Notes under the pieces: model-generated
Told to the model about the DNA's origin: nothing
What the model saw: only the letters and a program-made list of their open reading frames with translations
The model's database searches: none
Part shown: positions 52,785 to 61,416 of the stretch, in pieces
How positions within the stretch are numbered: position 1 is the stretch's first letter
Layout of the letters: each line of letters opens with the position of its first letter
Translations under genes and position numbers: made by a program
DNA from: Bacteroidota bacterium
GTDB lineage: Bacteria; Bacteroidota; Bacteroidia; Chitinophagales; Chitinophagaceae
Length of the DNA: 64,000 bases
Reading direction: 5' to 3'
Assembly (NCBI GenBank): GCA_020161435.1
Contig: JAIUNV010000002.1
Span: 682,001 to 746,000 of the forward strand

Positions 52785-53825
52785 TTATTGCACCAGTATT
52801 GGTTTGGTATACATCTGTTGGTTTGTAACCGCTACTTGCAACTGATACATGCCTGCCGGCAATACGGTGTTGTTTAGGTCTATCTGATAAACAGCTGATG
52901 AGCCTTTGTGCAGCAACACTGAACCAGCAACCGGTTGGCCAAGTGCATTGATTAACCGCATCTGATACTTTCCTTCGGCCAAGCCTGCTAACTGCAAATT
53001 GAAGCGGCCATTTTGCACCGGCAGCGGATATACTTGTACCATTGCTGTTTGCGAAGCAGGCATAACTAACATTACCTGACTGTATTGTACGTTTCCGTTT
53101 TGCAACACAATTTTAATTCGGTAGTAATTGTTGCCTGCAAAAGGCGTGGCATCTGTACATACATACTCGTTAGTGATTCTTCCGCCTTTCCCAAATACTG
53201 TGGCCATTTTTTCAAACTGCTGACCGTTACTGCTTCGTTCTACTTCAAATTGTTTCAGGTTGGTTTCATCAGTTGTTTTCCATGAAACGATATTGACTGC
53301 TTGCTGACGATACGCTTTGGCGGATAACACATTTACCGGCAATACCAACGGACCTCTGAACACCACCATAAACCTATCGGGTGCATAACTGGCAGGATCT
53401 GCCGTAACGCTGAACGGGTATGTATTTACGCCACCGGATAAATCCAATGTTGTTTCGGTGTTCAGGAAATCATCGAGAAGCCTTGCACTCATTGCTAATG
53501 AACCCAAATCATCTCCAAACAATTCCAGTGCATAATTTCTTTGTTGCAAATTTTGGATGTTCAGGAATACGGTGTCCCAATAATCTACTTCAGGTCGTGC
53601 CTCCCATGCCAGCAATGATCCACGTCTGCTGATAGCTAACTGTTCATTTGCATTTTCAAGTTTTGCAATGTCGTTGCCGTCTGTAATGTCTTTTACATAC
53701 GTAATATCAAACAATGACATAGCACCATCGAGCAATGAATACGTGCCAGCAGTATTGCCCAACAAATTACTCATGAAAGTAGGTGTTGGTGTTGGCTCTG
53801 GCGGAGCAGCATCTAATCTTACACA
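52785..53825 (-). pseudogene. Truncated T9SS secreted protein (C-terminal 330-347 codons only)
   Basis: The frame encodes the C-terminal end of a secreted protein. It contains LPVNVLSAKAYRQQAVNIV, then YYRIKIVLQNGNVQYSQVM and the end TVLPAGMYQLQVAVTNQQ, a T9SS sorting region like those of the two other T9SS proteins here. The first ATG (53774) has no signal peptide behind it. Before it the frame is open for 17 more codons (CVRLDAAPPEPTPTPTF) to a TGA, a typical inter-domain linker rather than a start. So the protein lacks its N-terminal region and export signal. It is probably a remnant of a larger gene, cut by a deletion or rearrangement. Confidence 0.72.
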
Positions 53826-54176
53826 TCATTGAAAAACCAACAATGATGGTAATGAGGTTTTGTACTAAGTGTTACAAAACGTCAAGAAGAAAACAACAGG
53901 TGTAAAGTTCAGGAGCAAGCACAGCGGCCATCTATTACTTTCGTCATGCTTTCCTAAGTGAGCCTTGTAATCATTTTTTTACGAAACTGTAAAAGTATGT
54001 TTACCACAGGGGTAAAGGAGAATACAGAGAGGCGTACGCAAACCTTTATTGAATCACCAGGGCCTAAAGGATGTAAGGAGCAATGTACGTGGTTGTCAGA
54101 TGCTACTCCGGCTTTGAGTGTCACCCCTCACCACTTCCTTATTTCTTGTTCTCCTGTTCCTCATTCATCTTTAAAT
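53826..54176. other. Gene-free spacer with degenerate repeats
   Basis: This 351-bp stretch includes TTACCACAGGGGTAAAGGAG, AATACAGAGAGGCG and CCAGGGCCTAAAGGATG (54001-54078), similar in style to the spacer at 52436. Near the end a pyrimidine-rich part (CCTTATTTCTTGTTCTCC, CTGTTCCTCATTC) is the minus-strand form of the AATAAGGAAT words. No gene was recognised. The lost N-terminal region of the truncated T9SS gene once lay on this side. Confidence 0.55.
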
Positions 54177-54731
54177 CTAAATTTTTCCCATCGCCTGCAG
54201 TCCGTAAAAAATGCTGCTCACATGCAGCGATTGAATGATCTCATTGTTGCGCAGCATATGCAGCAATTCGTCTGTTGTTACCAACAGCACTTCCAGTTCT
54301 TCGTTGTCGTCGAGGGAGATGTTGTGGGTGGCTGTGCAACCGGTGGCGAGGTAGCAAAACAAGCGGTTGTTTTGCGTAGCCGGATTGGTAGCCACAATAC
54401 CTGTTTGAATTATTTCATTGCAACTGTACCCTGTTTCTTCCAGCAATTCGCGGCGGGCTGCTTCCAGCGGATTGGTTTCATGTGCATCCATAATACCGCC
54501 CGGCAGTTCTATGCTGAATGTGCCGAGTGCATAGCGGTATTGCTTCACTAAAATCACTTTACCATCGGTGGTTACGGGCAATACATTTACCCAGTTGCTG
54601 TACTCCAGCACATAGTATGGCTCCATGGTATCACCATTGCCTTTCTGCACTTTATCGGCACGAAACTTAAACCATTTTTCTTCGTGCAGGTAACGGCTGC
54701 TGATGTGCTGCCAAGGCTTCAAATCACTCAT
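54177..54731 (-). CDS. NUDIX hydrolase (ADP-ribose pyrophosphatase-like)
   Basis: The 184-residue protein has a complete Nudix box, seen in GGIMDAHETNPLEAARRELL followed by EETGY. This is the Gx5Ex7REUxEExGU pattern that binds Mg and cuts diphosphates. The N-terminal half with WFKFRADKVQKGNGDTMEPY is typical of ADP-ribose pyrophosphatases. ATG 54731 is used. A -7-like box TATCTTCG lies at 54762-54769 upstream. It is probably a housekeeping gene. Confidence 0.88.
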   Translation of the reverse strand: MSDLKPWQHISSRYLHEEKWFKFRADKVQKGNGDTMEPYYVLEYSNWVNVLPVTTDGKVILVKQYRYALGTFSIELPGGIMDAHETNPLEAARRELLEETGYSCNEIIQTGIVATNPATQNNRLFCYLATGCTATHNISLDDNEELEVLLVTTDELLHMLRNNEIIQSLHVSSIFYGLQAMGKI

Positions 54732-54877
54732 AATTCACTGTATTTTTTTGTAACCACCGCCCGAAGATAAAGGCAGTAGTACAATAAATAAGGCTGAATA
54801 AAATGGCACTCACCTGTGCCAAACATTACGCAAACGTTGGCATGACTCCTCTCATATTTTAGCCGACACACAGCAGG

Positions 54878-54885
54878 TATTTTTG
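54878..54885 (+). promoter_or_regulatory. -7 promoter box (TATTTTTG) of focA
   Basis: TATTTTTG is a perfect TAnnTTTG, followed by TACTC and the focA ATG at 54891. The 5-nt gap implies a leaderless focA mRNA. Confidence 0.55.
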
Positions 54886-54890
54886 TACTC

Positions 54891-55790
54891 ATGAACGAAA
54901 CATCCACCGGCAATGGCACACTATCTCCGGATAAAATTGCCAGCGTATTTTACAAAAGCGGATTCATTAAAGCGCAGTTTTCTACAAGCCAGTTTTTTGT
55001 GTATGCTTTGTTGGGCGGTGCTTTTATCGCCCTTGGTGGTTTGCTGGCCTTGTTTGTAAGTGGCGGCATGCCTACGGTTGCAGCCACTGCACCAGGCATT
55101 ACCAAATTTATTGCCGGCGCATTGTTTCCTATCGGATTGGTATTAGTGATCATTGCCGGAGGCAGTTTGTTTACCAGCGACTGCGCCGTATTGCCTTACG
55201 CATTGTGGCAACAAAAACTATCGCTTGGCACAGCAGGCAGAATTGCCGTAGTTGGCTACTTCGCCAATTTTGCCGGGGCGTTGCTGGTGGCATGGCTATT
55301 GGCAGTGCAAACCGGCACACTCACCCCAGAGCCCTGGCGAACATCGGCTATTAACCTTGCCCTGCACAAAACGCACAGTTCATTTTGGACGGTATTTGCA
55401 AAAGGCATTGGTGCTAACATGATGGTTTGCCTGGCGGTATGGATGGCCTATGCATCCGATAGAATCAGTGGCAAAGTCATATTAATATGGATGCCTGTAA
55501 TGGCATTTGTAGCACTGGGTTGGGAGCACAGCATTGCTAATATGTTTTTTATTCCTACCGCCATGATGCTGGGCGCCCCCATTAGCCTCGCCGATTTTTT
55601 GTGGCACAACCTGGTACCTGCTACGCTGGGCAATATAGCTGGCGGCATGTTGCTGGTAGCACTACCCTATTATTTTTTGTATGGAAAAAAACAAAGTAAA
55701 ACAGCCGACATTTTTCCTGAAATACACACCAACAACAAACACACCCACACCGCAAAAAAGAATACTGAAAAACCGGTTCAACTCAATTAA
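54891..55790 (+). CDS. focA: Formate/nitrite channel (FNT family, FocA-like)
   Basis: The 299-residue protein has six membrane segments and typical FNT features. The N-terminal part has KIASVFYKSGFIKAQFSTSQ, the first repeat FIALGGLLALFVSGGM, and a later LNMMVCLAVW-type segment seen as GANMMVCLAVWMAYASDR. AGGMLLVALPYYFLYG is near the C-terminus. It moves formate across the inner membrane. It is followed by pflB and pflA, as in E. coli focA-pflB, and so it probably exports the formate made by PflB. It has its own promoter box. Confidence 0.88.
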   Translation: MNETSTGNGTLSPDKIASVFYKSGFIKAQFSTSQFFVYALLGGAFIALGGLLALFVSGGMPTVAATAPGITKFIAGALFPIGLVLVIIAGGSLFTSDCAVLPYALWQQKLSLGTAGRIAVVGYFANFAGALLVAWLLAVQTGTLTPEPWRTSAINLALHKTHSSFWTVFAKGIGANMMVCLAVWMAYASDRISGKVILIWMPVMAFVALGWEHSIANMFFIPTAMMLGAPISLADFLWHNLVPATLGNIAGGMLLVALPYYFLYGKKQSKTADIFPEIHTNNKHTHTAKKNTEKPVQLN

Positions 55791-55821
55791 TTCCAAACAG
55801 TTATAATAATTTCTGATTAAC

Positions 55822-55874
55822 TGATTTGAATCACCTTTTTCGCTTTTTTGCATAGGTATTTTTGATACATCAAA
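55822..55874 (+). promoter_or_regulatory. pflB promoter with two palindromes
   Basis: TATTTTTG (55857-55864) is a perfect -7 box. The palindrome TGATT-TG-AATCA (55822-55833) is centred about 42 bp upstream of the expected start site, where CRP/FNR-type activators bind. A second palindrome, TTTGAT-AC-ATCAAA (55861-55874), overlaps the -7 box and start site. Both resemble FNR half-sites (TTGAT/ATCAA) but with a 2-base centre instead of the usual 4. The leader would be about 165 nt. Confidence 0.4.
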
Positions 55875-56036
55875 TGCAAGGCCACCAACGATTCGCCTTT
55901 GCTGAAACACAAGCTCCGCTTGTATCAGCTGCATTTATTCCACAGCAATTGCCTGCCATTATTTTATCACCAGTCTGTGGTGCGTTGTATTATTTCATAC
56001 AATTTTCTGCAGGCAAATATTGAAAGATTAAAATAT

Positions 56037-58274
56037 ATGGACGCAATTATTTCCACCCCCGCTCCGTTTGCCACCGGCCGTTGGCAGCAACACATCGACG
56101 TTAGAGATTTTATTCAGCAAAACCTGACACCCTACACCGGTGATGCCAGCTTTTTGGAAGGCCCTACAAAAGCCACGCAACAACTGTGGCAGCTTTGCCT
56201 CGATGCACTCAAAGCAGAAAGAGATAATGGTGGCTGCCTGAGTATTGATACCGATACCATCAGCACTATTACCAGCCATGCTCCCGGATACATCAATCGG
56301 GATTTGGAAAAAATAGTAGGCCTGCAAACCAACCAGTTATTGCGTCGTGCCATGAAGCCCTTTGGTGGCTTTAGAGTAGTAGATGGTGCGGTAAAAGAAA
56401 AAGGCCAACAGGTAGCACAGCACGTTCGGGAAGTATTTGAATATGTAAAAGACCACAACTCAGCTGTGTTTCAGGCATACGACCCCGAAATTCTGGCCTT
56501 TCGCAGCAAAGGCGTACTTACCGGCCTGCCCGATAACTATGCCCGTGGCCGCATTATTGGCGACTACCGCCGCCTGGCACTCTATGGCGCCAATGCTTTG
56601 ATAGCTGCCAAAAAAGCCGACAAACTGGCTATTGATGGTGAATTGACTGAGCACACTATCCGGCTGAGAGAAGAAGTATCCATGCAGATAAAAGCCCTGG
56701 AAGACATCAAAGCCATGGGCGCCATGTATGGTCTTGATTTGAGCCGCCCCGCACAAAACGCACAGGAAGCTGTGCAGTGGGTGTATATGGCTTACCTCGC
56801 TGCGGTAAAAGAGCAAGATGGTGCCGCCATGTCGCTGGGCAATGCTTCTGCATTTTTAGACATCTATATTGAAAGAGACTTACAGGCTGGCCTGATAACT
56901 GAAGCCGAAGCACAAGAACTGGTAGATCATTTTGTGATGAAGCTGCGCATGATACGCCACCTGCGCCCCGGTGCTTACGATGATATTTTTGGCGGCGATC
57001 CTACCTGGGTAACAGAAGCCATAGGCGGACAACTCGCAGACGGCAGAACCAAAGTAACCAAAACTGCTTTCCGCTTTTTGCAAACGCTGTACAACCTTGG
57101 CGCTTCGCCAGAGCCCAACCTTACCGTGCTGTGGAGCAATCAACTGCCCGAAGGTTTCAAAGCCTTTTGTGCTCAGGTAAGTATTGATACCAGCAGCATA
57201 CAATACGAAAACGATGATATGATGCGGGAGTGCCGCGGTACCGATGACTATGGTATTGCCTGCTGTGTATCGCATCAGGAAATTGGCAAACGCATTCAGT
57301 TTTTTGGAGCCCGTACCAACCTGGTAAAAACACTGCTGCTGGCACTGAATGAAGGCCGCGAAGAAAAAGAAGGCACCACACTGCTGAAAGGAATAGCCCC
57401 ACTCGAAGGCGAGTATCTCGACTATGATGCCGTGATGGCAAATTTCAAAAAAAGCATGGATGAAGTGGCAAGGGTGTATACCAAAGCCATGAACATCATC
57501 CACTACATGCACGATAAATACTATTACGAAAAAGCACAGCTGGCACTCATAGATACCGACCCAGGCATAGACATTGCCTACGGTGCCGCAGGCATTTCCA
57601 TCATTGCCGATTCGCTGAGTGCTATTAAGCATGCCAAAGTAAAAGCCATCCGCAATGAGGCTGGCTTAACCGAGGGTTTTGAAGTAACCGGCGAATACCC
57701 CATGTTTGGCAATGACGATGACCGCGTAGACCAAATTGCCTGCGAAATAACCGACTACTTTTTTGCCGCATTGCGCAGCCACAAAACCTACAAAAACGCT
57801 ACGCATACCATGAGCCTGCTCACCATCACCAGCAATGTGATGTATGGTAAAATGACCGGTGCCACACCCGATGGCCGCCTGGCCGGAGAGCCTTTTGCAC
57901 CCGGTGCCAACCCCATGCATGGCCGCGATGTAAATGGTGCTATTGCATCGCTGAACTCTGTAGCGAAATTTGATTACAACAGCGCCATGGATGGCATTAG
58001 CAACACCATGAGTTTGGTACCAAAAAGCCTGGGCCACAACAAAGCCGCTCAGGTAGAAAACCTTACCGATTTACTCGACGGATACTTTGCTAAAAAAGGC
58101 TTTCACCTGAATGTAAATGTACTGGACCGCGATATGCTCATGGACGCTTACGAGCACCCCGAAAAATATCCGCAGCTCACCATTCGTGTGTCTGGTTATG
58201 CGGTCAATTTTTCCCGCCTTTCTAAAAATCATCAGCTGGAAGTAATTACCCGCACCTTCCACGAAAACATGTAA
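56037..58274 (+). CDS. pflB: Formate C-acetyltransferase (pyruvate formate-lyase) PflB
   Basis: PflB turns pyruvate and CoA into acetyl-CoA and formate without oxygen. The 745-residue protein has the active cysteine pair ACCVS at residues 409-410 in [19 protein letters not shown], and the glycyl-radical site [18 protein letters not shown] with Gly 720. Both match E. coli PflB (760 residues). ATG 56037 gives [16 protein letters not shown]; a frame to 55899 covers only leader sequence. It lies between focA and pflA, its activating enzyme, so the locus is a complete formate module. Oxygen destroys the radical form, so the host must live at least part of the time without oxygen. Confidence 0.97.
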   Translation: MDAIISTPAPFATGRWQQHIDVRDFIQQNLTPYTGDASFLEGPTKATQQLWQLCLDALKAERDNGGCLSIDTDTISTITSHAPGYINRDLEKIVGLQTNQLLRRAMKPFGGFRVVDGAVKEKGQQVAQHVREVFEYVKDHNSAVFQAYDPEILAFRSKGVLTGLPDNYARGRIIGDYRRLALYGANALIAAKKADKLAIDGELTEHTIRLREEVSMQIKALEDIKAMGAMYGLDLSRPAQNAQEAVQWVYMAYLAAVKEQDGAAMSLGNASAFLDIYIERDLQAGLITEAEAQELVDHFVMKLRMIRHLRPGAYDDIFGGDPTWVTEAIGGQLADGRTKVTKTAFRFLQTLYNLGASPEPNLTVLWSNQLPEGFKAFCAQVSIDTSSIQYENDDMMRECRGTDDYGIACCVSHQEIGKRIQFFGARTNLVKTLLLALNEGREEKEGTTLLKGIAPLEGEYLDYDAVMANFKKSMDEVARVYTKAMNIIHYMHDKYYYEKAQLALIDTDPGIDIAYGAAGISIIADSLSAIKHAKVKAIRNEAGLTEGFEVTGEYPMFGNDDDRVDQIACEITDYFFAALRSHKTYKNATHTMSLLTITSNVMYGKMTGATPDGRLAGEPFAPGANPMHGRDVNGAIASLNSVAKFDYNSAMDGISNTMSLVPKSLGHNKAAQVENLTDLLDGYFAKKGFHLNVNVLDRDMLMDAYEHPEKYPQLTIRVSGYAVNFSRLSKNHQLEVITRTFHENM

Positions 58275-58298
58275 TTGCTTGCCATAGCATAACTCTAA

Positions 58299-58331
58299 TG
58301 CAGGTGCTGGTTACTTACACCAACACCTGCA
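58299..58331 (+). terminator. Hairpin between pflB and pflA
   Basis: TGCAGGTG-C-TGGT pairs with ACCA-A-CACCTGCA around TACTTAC; one central mismatch. No T-run follows, so it may be a partial terminator or an mRNA stabiliser at the pflB 3' end. Confidence 0.5.
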
Positions 58332-58337
58332 ATTAGT

Positions 58338-58345
58338 TATGTTTG
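58338..58345 (+). promoter_or_regulatory. -7 promoter box (TATGTTTG) of pflA
   Basis: TATGTTTG is a perfect TAnnTTTG, 33 nt before ATG 58379. It overlaps the alternative start at 58343 and so favours the ATG at 58379. Confidence 0.5.
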
Positions 58346-58378
58346 TACTTCACTAAACGGAAAAATCATCCCCAGCCA

Positions 58379-59119
58379 ATGGTTGCTGCACATCATTTAC
58401 GCATACATAGCATAGAAAGTTTTGGTACACACGATGGGCCGGGCATTCGCCTCGTCATTTTTGCACAGGGCTGCCAGTTCAGGTGCCTGTACTGCGCCAA
58501 CCCCGACACCTGGGACCCACATGGCGGCAGAGAAATGCACATTGATGAAATAGTACAACTGGCCATTAGTCAGCAACCGTTTTTTGGTAAGCGGGGTGGC
58601 GTTACCATTTCTGGTGGCGAGCCCACTTTACAACGGGTTGTATTACTCGAACTGTTTCAACAATTGCATGCAGCGGGCATCAACACTGCCCTCGACAGCA
58701 ATGGCCGCTTACTGAACGATGAAGTAAAAGACCTGCTGGCTGAAACGGATTATCTGTTGCTGGATGTAAAACACATCAACGACGACTGGCACAAACAACT
58801 GACCGGTGTAAGCAACGAAAGTGTGCTGCAGGTAGCTGCCTACCGCGAACAAACCGGTAAAGAAATGTGGCTACGCTATGTACTGGTGCCGGGCTGGAGC
58901 GACCAACCCGAATACCTGCACCAGCTGGGCAGGCATTTTGCCCATTACAAAAGCATAAAAAAGCTGGAGATACAACCCTACCACCGGTTGGGGGTTCATA
59001 AGTGGGAAGTGCTGAATATGCCTTACCAACTCAACGATGTGCCTCCGCCCACCCAAACCCAGCTGAACGAGGTGGCAACAATCTTCAGGCAGTACTTTAC
59101 AGAGGTGGTCATTAACTAA
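58379..59119 (+). CDS. pflA: Pyruvate formate-lyase activating enzyme PflA
   Basis: PflA is a radical-SAM enzyme that makes the glycyl radical of PflB. The 246-residue protein (the same length as E. coli PflA) has the iron-sulfur motif CQFRCLYC with cysteines 32, 36 and 39. The SAM region GGVTISGGEPTLQ and the later LLLDVKHINDDWHKQLTGVS are typical. ATG 58379 (MVAAHHLRIHSIESFG) is chosen because a -7 box covers the earlier frame start at 58343. It is 104 bp after pflB, behind a hairpin and with its own promoter box. Confidence 0.95.
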   Translation: MVAAHHLRIHSIESFGTHDGPGIRLVIFAQGCQFRCLYCANPDTWDPHGGREMHIDEIVQLAISQQPFFGKRGGVTISGGEPTLQRVVLLELFQQLHAAGINTALDSNGRLLNDEVKDLLAETDYLLLDVKHINDDWHKQLTGVSNESVLQVAAYREQTGKEMWLRYVLVPGWSDQPEYLHQLGRHFAHYKSIKKLEIQPYHRLGVHKWEVLNMPYQLNDVPPPTQTQLNEVATIFRQYFTEVVIN

Positions 59120-59138
59120 CGAATGCAGCTGTATGCAG

Positions 59139-59657
59139 TTACCAACCTTGCCTTTGGCGAAGGCTGGTAATATGCGCCACATGATGGCGGCCATGCCACG
59201 CATACATGCCCAGCAAATGCCAGAGGGTATGTTGCTGCTGCGTGGCCGAATGCACATAGGTTCTTTGCCACTGCTCCGGCGTAACCGCTTTAAGCAGCAC
59301 GTACATACGTTGGTGCAAAGCATGCAGCAAGGTCAGCGCATTGTTGATGGGTAGCTGTGCATCTGCCATGTGTACCCAGTCGTTTTCTTCGTAGGCTTTT
59401 ACGGTGGGGTTGTTTTCGCTGAGGGTGAGCTTCATGCGGCACAGCGCATTGATGTGGCTATCGCATACATGGTGCACCACCTGATGCACCGTCCAGCCGC
59501 CATCGCGGTAAGGGGTATGCAACTGCGCTGCATCGAGGTTTTCGATGGCCGCCTCCAGCAGGTGGGGCAGCTGGGCAATATCAATGAGCCACTCACGAAG
59601 CTGTGCCTCCGAAAAAGCCTGTGGCGCATACTGACCGATGGGATAACGTGGGTCCAT
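59139..59657 (-). CDS. DinB/YfiT-like metal-dependent protein (putative bacillithiol S-transferase type)
   Basis: The protein (172 residues) belongs to the DinB/YfiT four-helix family. The metal-binding histidines are in DGGWTVHQVVHHVCDSH and in YAWHGRHHVAHI. The start MDPRYPIGQYAPQAFSEAQL matches YfiT proteins, some of which transfer thiols such as bacillithiol. ATG 59657 is chosen since a -7-like TACATTTA lies 4 nt before it; the frame extends to 59735. The operator-like palindromes upstream suggest regulated expression. It converges on pflA with a 19-bp gap. Confidence 0.87.
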   Translation of the reverse strand: MDPRYPIGQYAPQAFSEAQLREWLIDIAQLPHLLEAAIENLDAAQLHTPYRDGGWTVHQVVHHVCDSHINALCRMKLTLSENNPTVKAYEENDWVHMADAQLPINNALTLLHALHQRMYVLLKAVTPEQWQRTYVHSATQQQHTLWHLLGMYAWHGRHHVAHITSLRQRQGW

Positions 59658-59661
59658 GGGG

Positions 59662-59669
59662 TAAATGTA
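59662..59669 (-). promoter_or_regulatory. -7-like box (TACATTTA) of the DinB-like gene
   Basis: On the minus strand TACATTTA is one mismatch from TACATTTG, followed by CCCC and the ATG at 59657. The short gap again suggests a near-leaderless mRNA. Confidence 0.4.
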
Positions 59670-59692
59670 AGGGAAGGGTTGGGAAAATGCAT

Positions 59693-59750
59693 GACAATAC
59701 AACATGTATAACCGGGTGGATTGTACTAATAACAATACAAATTGTATAAC
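59693..59750. promoter_or_regulatory. Tandem operator-like palindromes upstream of the DinB-like gene
   Basis: GACAATACAACATGTATAAC (59693-59712) and AACAATACAAATTGTATAAC (59731-59750) match at 17 of 20 bases, 38 bp apart. Each holds a palindrome: ATACA-n3-TGTAT and ATACAA-n-TTGTAT. The first lies just upstream of the -7 region of the minus-strand gene. They look like binding sites for one regulator. Confidence 0.5.
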
Positions 59751-59815
59751 AAAATGGTGTTGATTATCAATGATATTTCGTTAGGCCTTTTTTGAAAACC
59801 GTATCATATATTTAT

Positions 59816-59827
59816 GTGTTAGGCGCC
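59816..59827. repeat. Left inverted repeat of the nuclease cassette (GTGTTAGGCGCC)
   Basis: GTGTTA-GGC-GCC matches the reverse complement of the right repeat, GTGTTA-TAT-GCC, at 9 of 12 bases. It lies 20 bp before the GTG start. Confidence 0.5.
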
Positions 59828-59846
59828 ATTATAAAAAGACGACATA

Positions 59847-60944
59847 GTGCAAAAAGACTTTACTAAAATACTTCTCGACTTCAAATCAATTCCTCGACAT
59901 AAGCGGACTAAAACGTTTATGGAAATCTGTGGCTATCCACATTACGAAAATGTTTGTAGTAATATATTGCAGTTTTACCTTGACCCAAACAATGAACACG
60001 GACTAAAAGACTTAGTGCTTAATTCGTTAATGCATCTAATAGACAGAGATTTCAAATTTGATAATGACTTTGAAGCAATTGAAATTTATAGAGAACATAA
60101 GACTATTGCCGAAAATAGACTTGACTTACTTATACTGACAGAAAATTATTCGATAGGCATTGAGAACAAAATATTTCATCACTTACACAATGACTTGACC
60201 GATTATAACAACACTGTTTTATTGTATTGCTATAACTCAAGAAAACCAATCTGCATCGTATTATCCTTGAACAAATTGACATCAAAAGAAGACATTGAAA
60301 AGACTACAACCAATAATTTTATAAATGTAACTTACGAGCAACTTTTTGAAAACATTAAACAAAATATTGGTAGAAACCTGACGAACTCAAACATAAGCTA
60401 CATTAACCACTTGACCGACTTTATTAAATCAATAGAAAATCTAACACCAAAGACAATGGAAAATAAAGCTCTCTGGACATTCTTTAAAAATAACTCAGAA
60501 TCAATTCAGGAGTTAACGGACAGTTTTAACGAATACAGAAACTCTCTTTATCAAAAAATATATCAATTGAAAGACACACTTCCTCAAAATGAATTTGCAC
60601 CATCAGTTTACAGGCAATGGATATATGAAGGGTATTGTCTTGTTCACGACTATACGGTTAACTCGAAATATAAAGTGGCTGTTGACACTTATATTGAAAT
60701 AAATGGATGGGAGATTCAACTTTTTGGACGTAATAGCCAATCGACCGATTTTATTTTCAATACTATGTGCAAAGACAAAGATTTCCTGCCTAAACCGTTT
60801 GACAGTTATGAAAGGGGTGAAAGACTTATATTTGAGAAGTTCGACACTGATGTTGACATCTCGACAGTAGCAAAGACATTAACTGACCTACTGACAAGAA
60901 TTGAGAATTACAAAAAACGGACAGATGAGAATAACGGCATATAA
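59847..60944 (+). CDS. PD-(D/E)XK nuclease superfamily protein, AT-rich orphan
   Basis: The protein (365 residues) fits the PDDEXK_4-type nuclease group. The motif set is YENVCSNILQFYLDPN with Glu 34, ENRLDLLILTEN with Asp 93, and IGIENKIF with Glu 106 and Lys 108, a classic D-x12-ExK active site. The C-terminal half (TFFKNNSESIQELTDSFNEY) is helical and not recognised. It starts with GTG 59847. It is much richer in A and T than the flanking genes and stands alone in the region. This and the flanking inverted repeats indicate transfer. Such proteins are often orphan anti-phage or restriction-like nucleases; no methylase partner is seen. Confidence 0.8.
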   Translation: MQKDFTKILLDFKSIPRHKRTKTFMEICGYPHYENVCSNILQFYLDPNNEHGLKDLVLNSLMHLIDRDFKFDNDFEAIEIYREHKTIAENRLDLLILTENYSIGIENKIFHHLHNDLTDYNNTVLLYCYNSRKPICIVLSLNKLTSKEDIEKTTTNNFINVTYEQLFENIKQNIGRNLTNSNISYINHLTDFIKSIENLTPKTMENKALWTFFKNNSESIQELTDSFNEYRNSLYQKIYQLKDTLPQNEFAPSVYRQWIYEGYCLVHDYTVNSKYKVAVDTYIEINGWEIQLFGRNSQSTDFIFNTMCKDKDFLPKPFDSYERGERLIFEKFDTDVDISTVAKTLTDLLTRIENYKKRTDENNGI

Positions 60945-60978
60945 CACGGGTTTTGCGTCAGGCGGGGTGACGTGCAAA
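60936..60978. repeat. Right inverted repeat and bulged hairpin of the nuclease cassette
   Basis: GGCATATAACAC is the inverse of the left repeat, with 9 of 12 matching. The hairpin TTTGCGTCA / TGACGTGCAAA follows 4 bp later and has two unpaired bases, as attC hairpins do. Confidence 0.5.
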
Positions 60979-61100
60979 CTTGGAGCTTTGTTCTTCTATG
61001 AGACTGTAAAATATTTTGTGTAAACGATTTCAGCTAGCTGTTATTCAGAGTCTGCATCGGGATTCAAAAATAGTTAAGAACTGATGGAGTATGTACCCCC

Positions 61101-61114
61101 CACTGGCGCCAGTG
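61101..61114. repeat. Perfect palindrome CACTGGCGCCAGTG
   Basis: The 14 bases equal their reverse complement. A related GCCACTGGTGTC lies 14 bp further on. It is probably part of a dispersed repeat. Confidence 0.6.
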
Positions 61115-61344
61115 TTCCGCATAGCGGGCCACTGGTGTCTTAATAATCCCACCGGACTGTGTCCGGCAACTGTTTTTCTTCCCAGCACCGTCTACAGCAG
61201 GGAACATTGCGTGGCTCTCAATTATCAGTAGATAAAGCCAGGCAGCAGCAATAGCATTTCTCCCAAGGCTTAAAAGCCGTGGTTATGCAAAGGCCGTAGC
61301 CTTTCAAACTTTCATTTTCAAACAGTTGTTCAGGATTTGTAATG

Positions 61345-61370
61345 CCTTGTTGGTCCGGCGACCAACAAGG
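61345..61370. repeat. Perfect 11-bp hairpin CCTTGTTGGTC / GACCAACAAGG
   Basis: The arms pair fully around CGGC. No T-run follows, so this is more likely a dispersed palindrome than a terminator. Confidence 0.65.
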
Positions 61371-61383
61371 GCGGAGTAATCAC

Positions 61384-61416
61384 AAAAAAAACTCCCCGCC
61401 AAACGGGCAGGGAGTT
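61384..61416 (-). terminator. Rho-independent terminator of the last T9SS gene
   Basis: AACTCCC (61390-61396) pairs with GGGAGTT (61410-61416), with an inner GCC/GGC. On the minus strand it is followed by eight T. It lies 27 bp after the stop of the minus-strand gene. Confidence 0.87.

Larger units (their letters stand above)
59816..60978 (+). mobile_element. Possible single-gene cassette carrying the nuclease
   Basis: The AT-rich nuclease gene is bounded on the left by GTGTTAGGCGCC and on the right by GGCATATAACAC (60936-60947). A hairpin follows: TTTGCGTCA (60952-60960) pairs with TGACGTGCAAA (60968-60978), with a two-base bulge. The bulged hairpin and the AAC/GTT ends recall integron attC sites, but the R-box consensus is not fully met. 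No integrase is seen. Confidence 0.4.

Noticed and set aside
55861..55874. Canonical FNR box at pflB
   Set aside because: The half sites are separated by 2 bases instead of 4, so it is not a standard TTGAT-n4-ATCAA site.
59816..60978. Genuine integron attC cassette
   Set aside because: The right end (GGCATATAAC) does not fit RYYYAAC, and no integrase is present; I report it only as attC-like.
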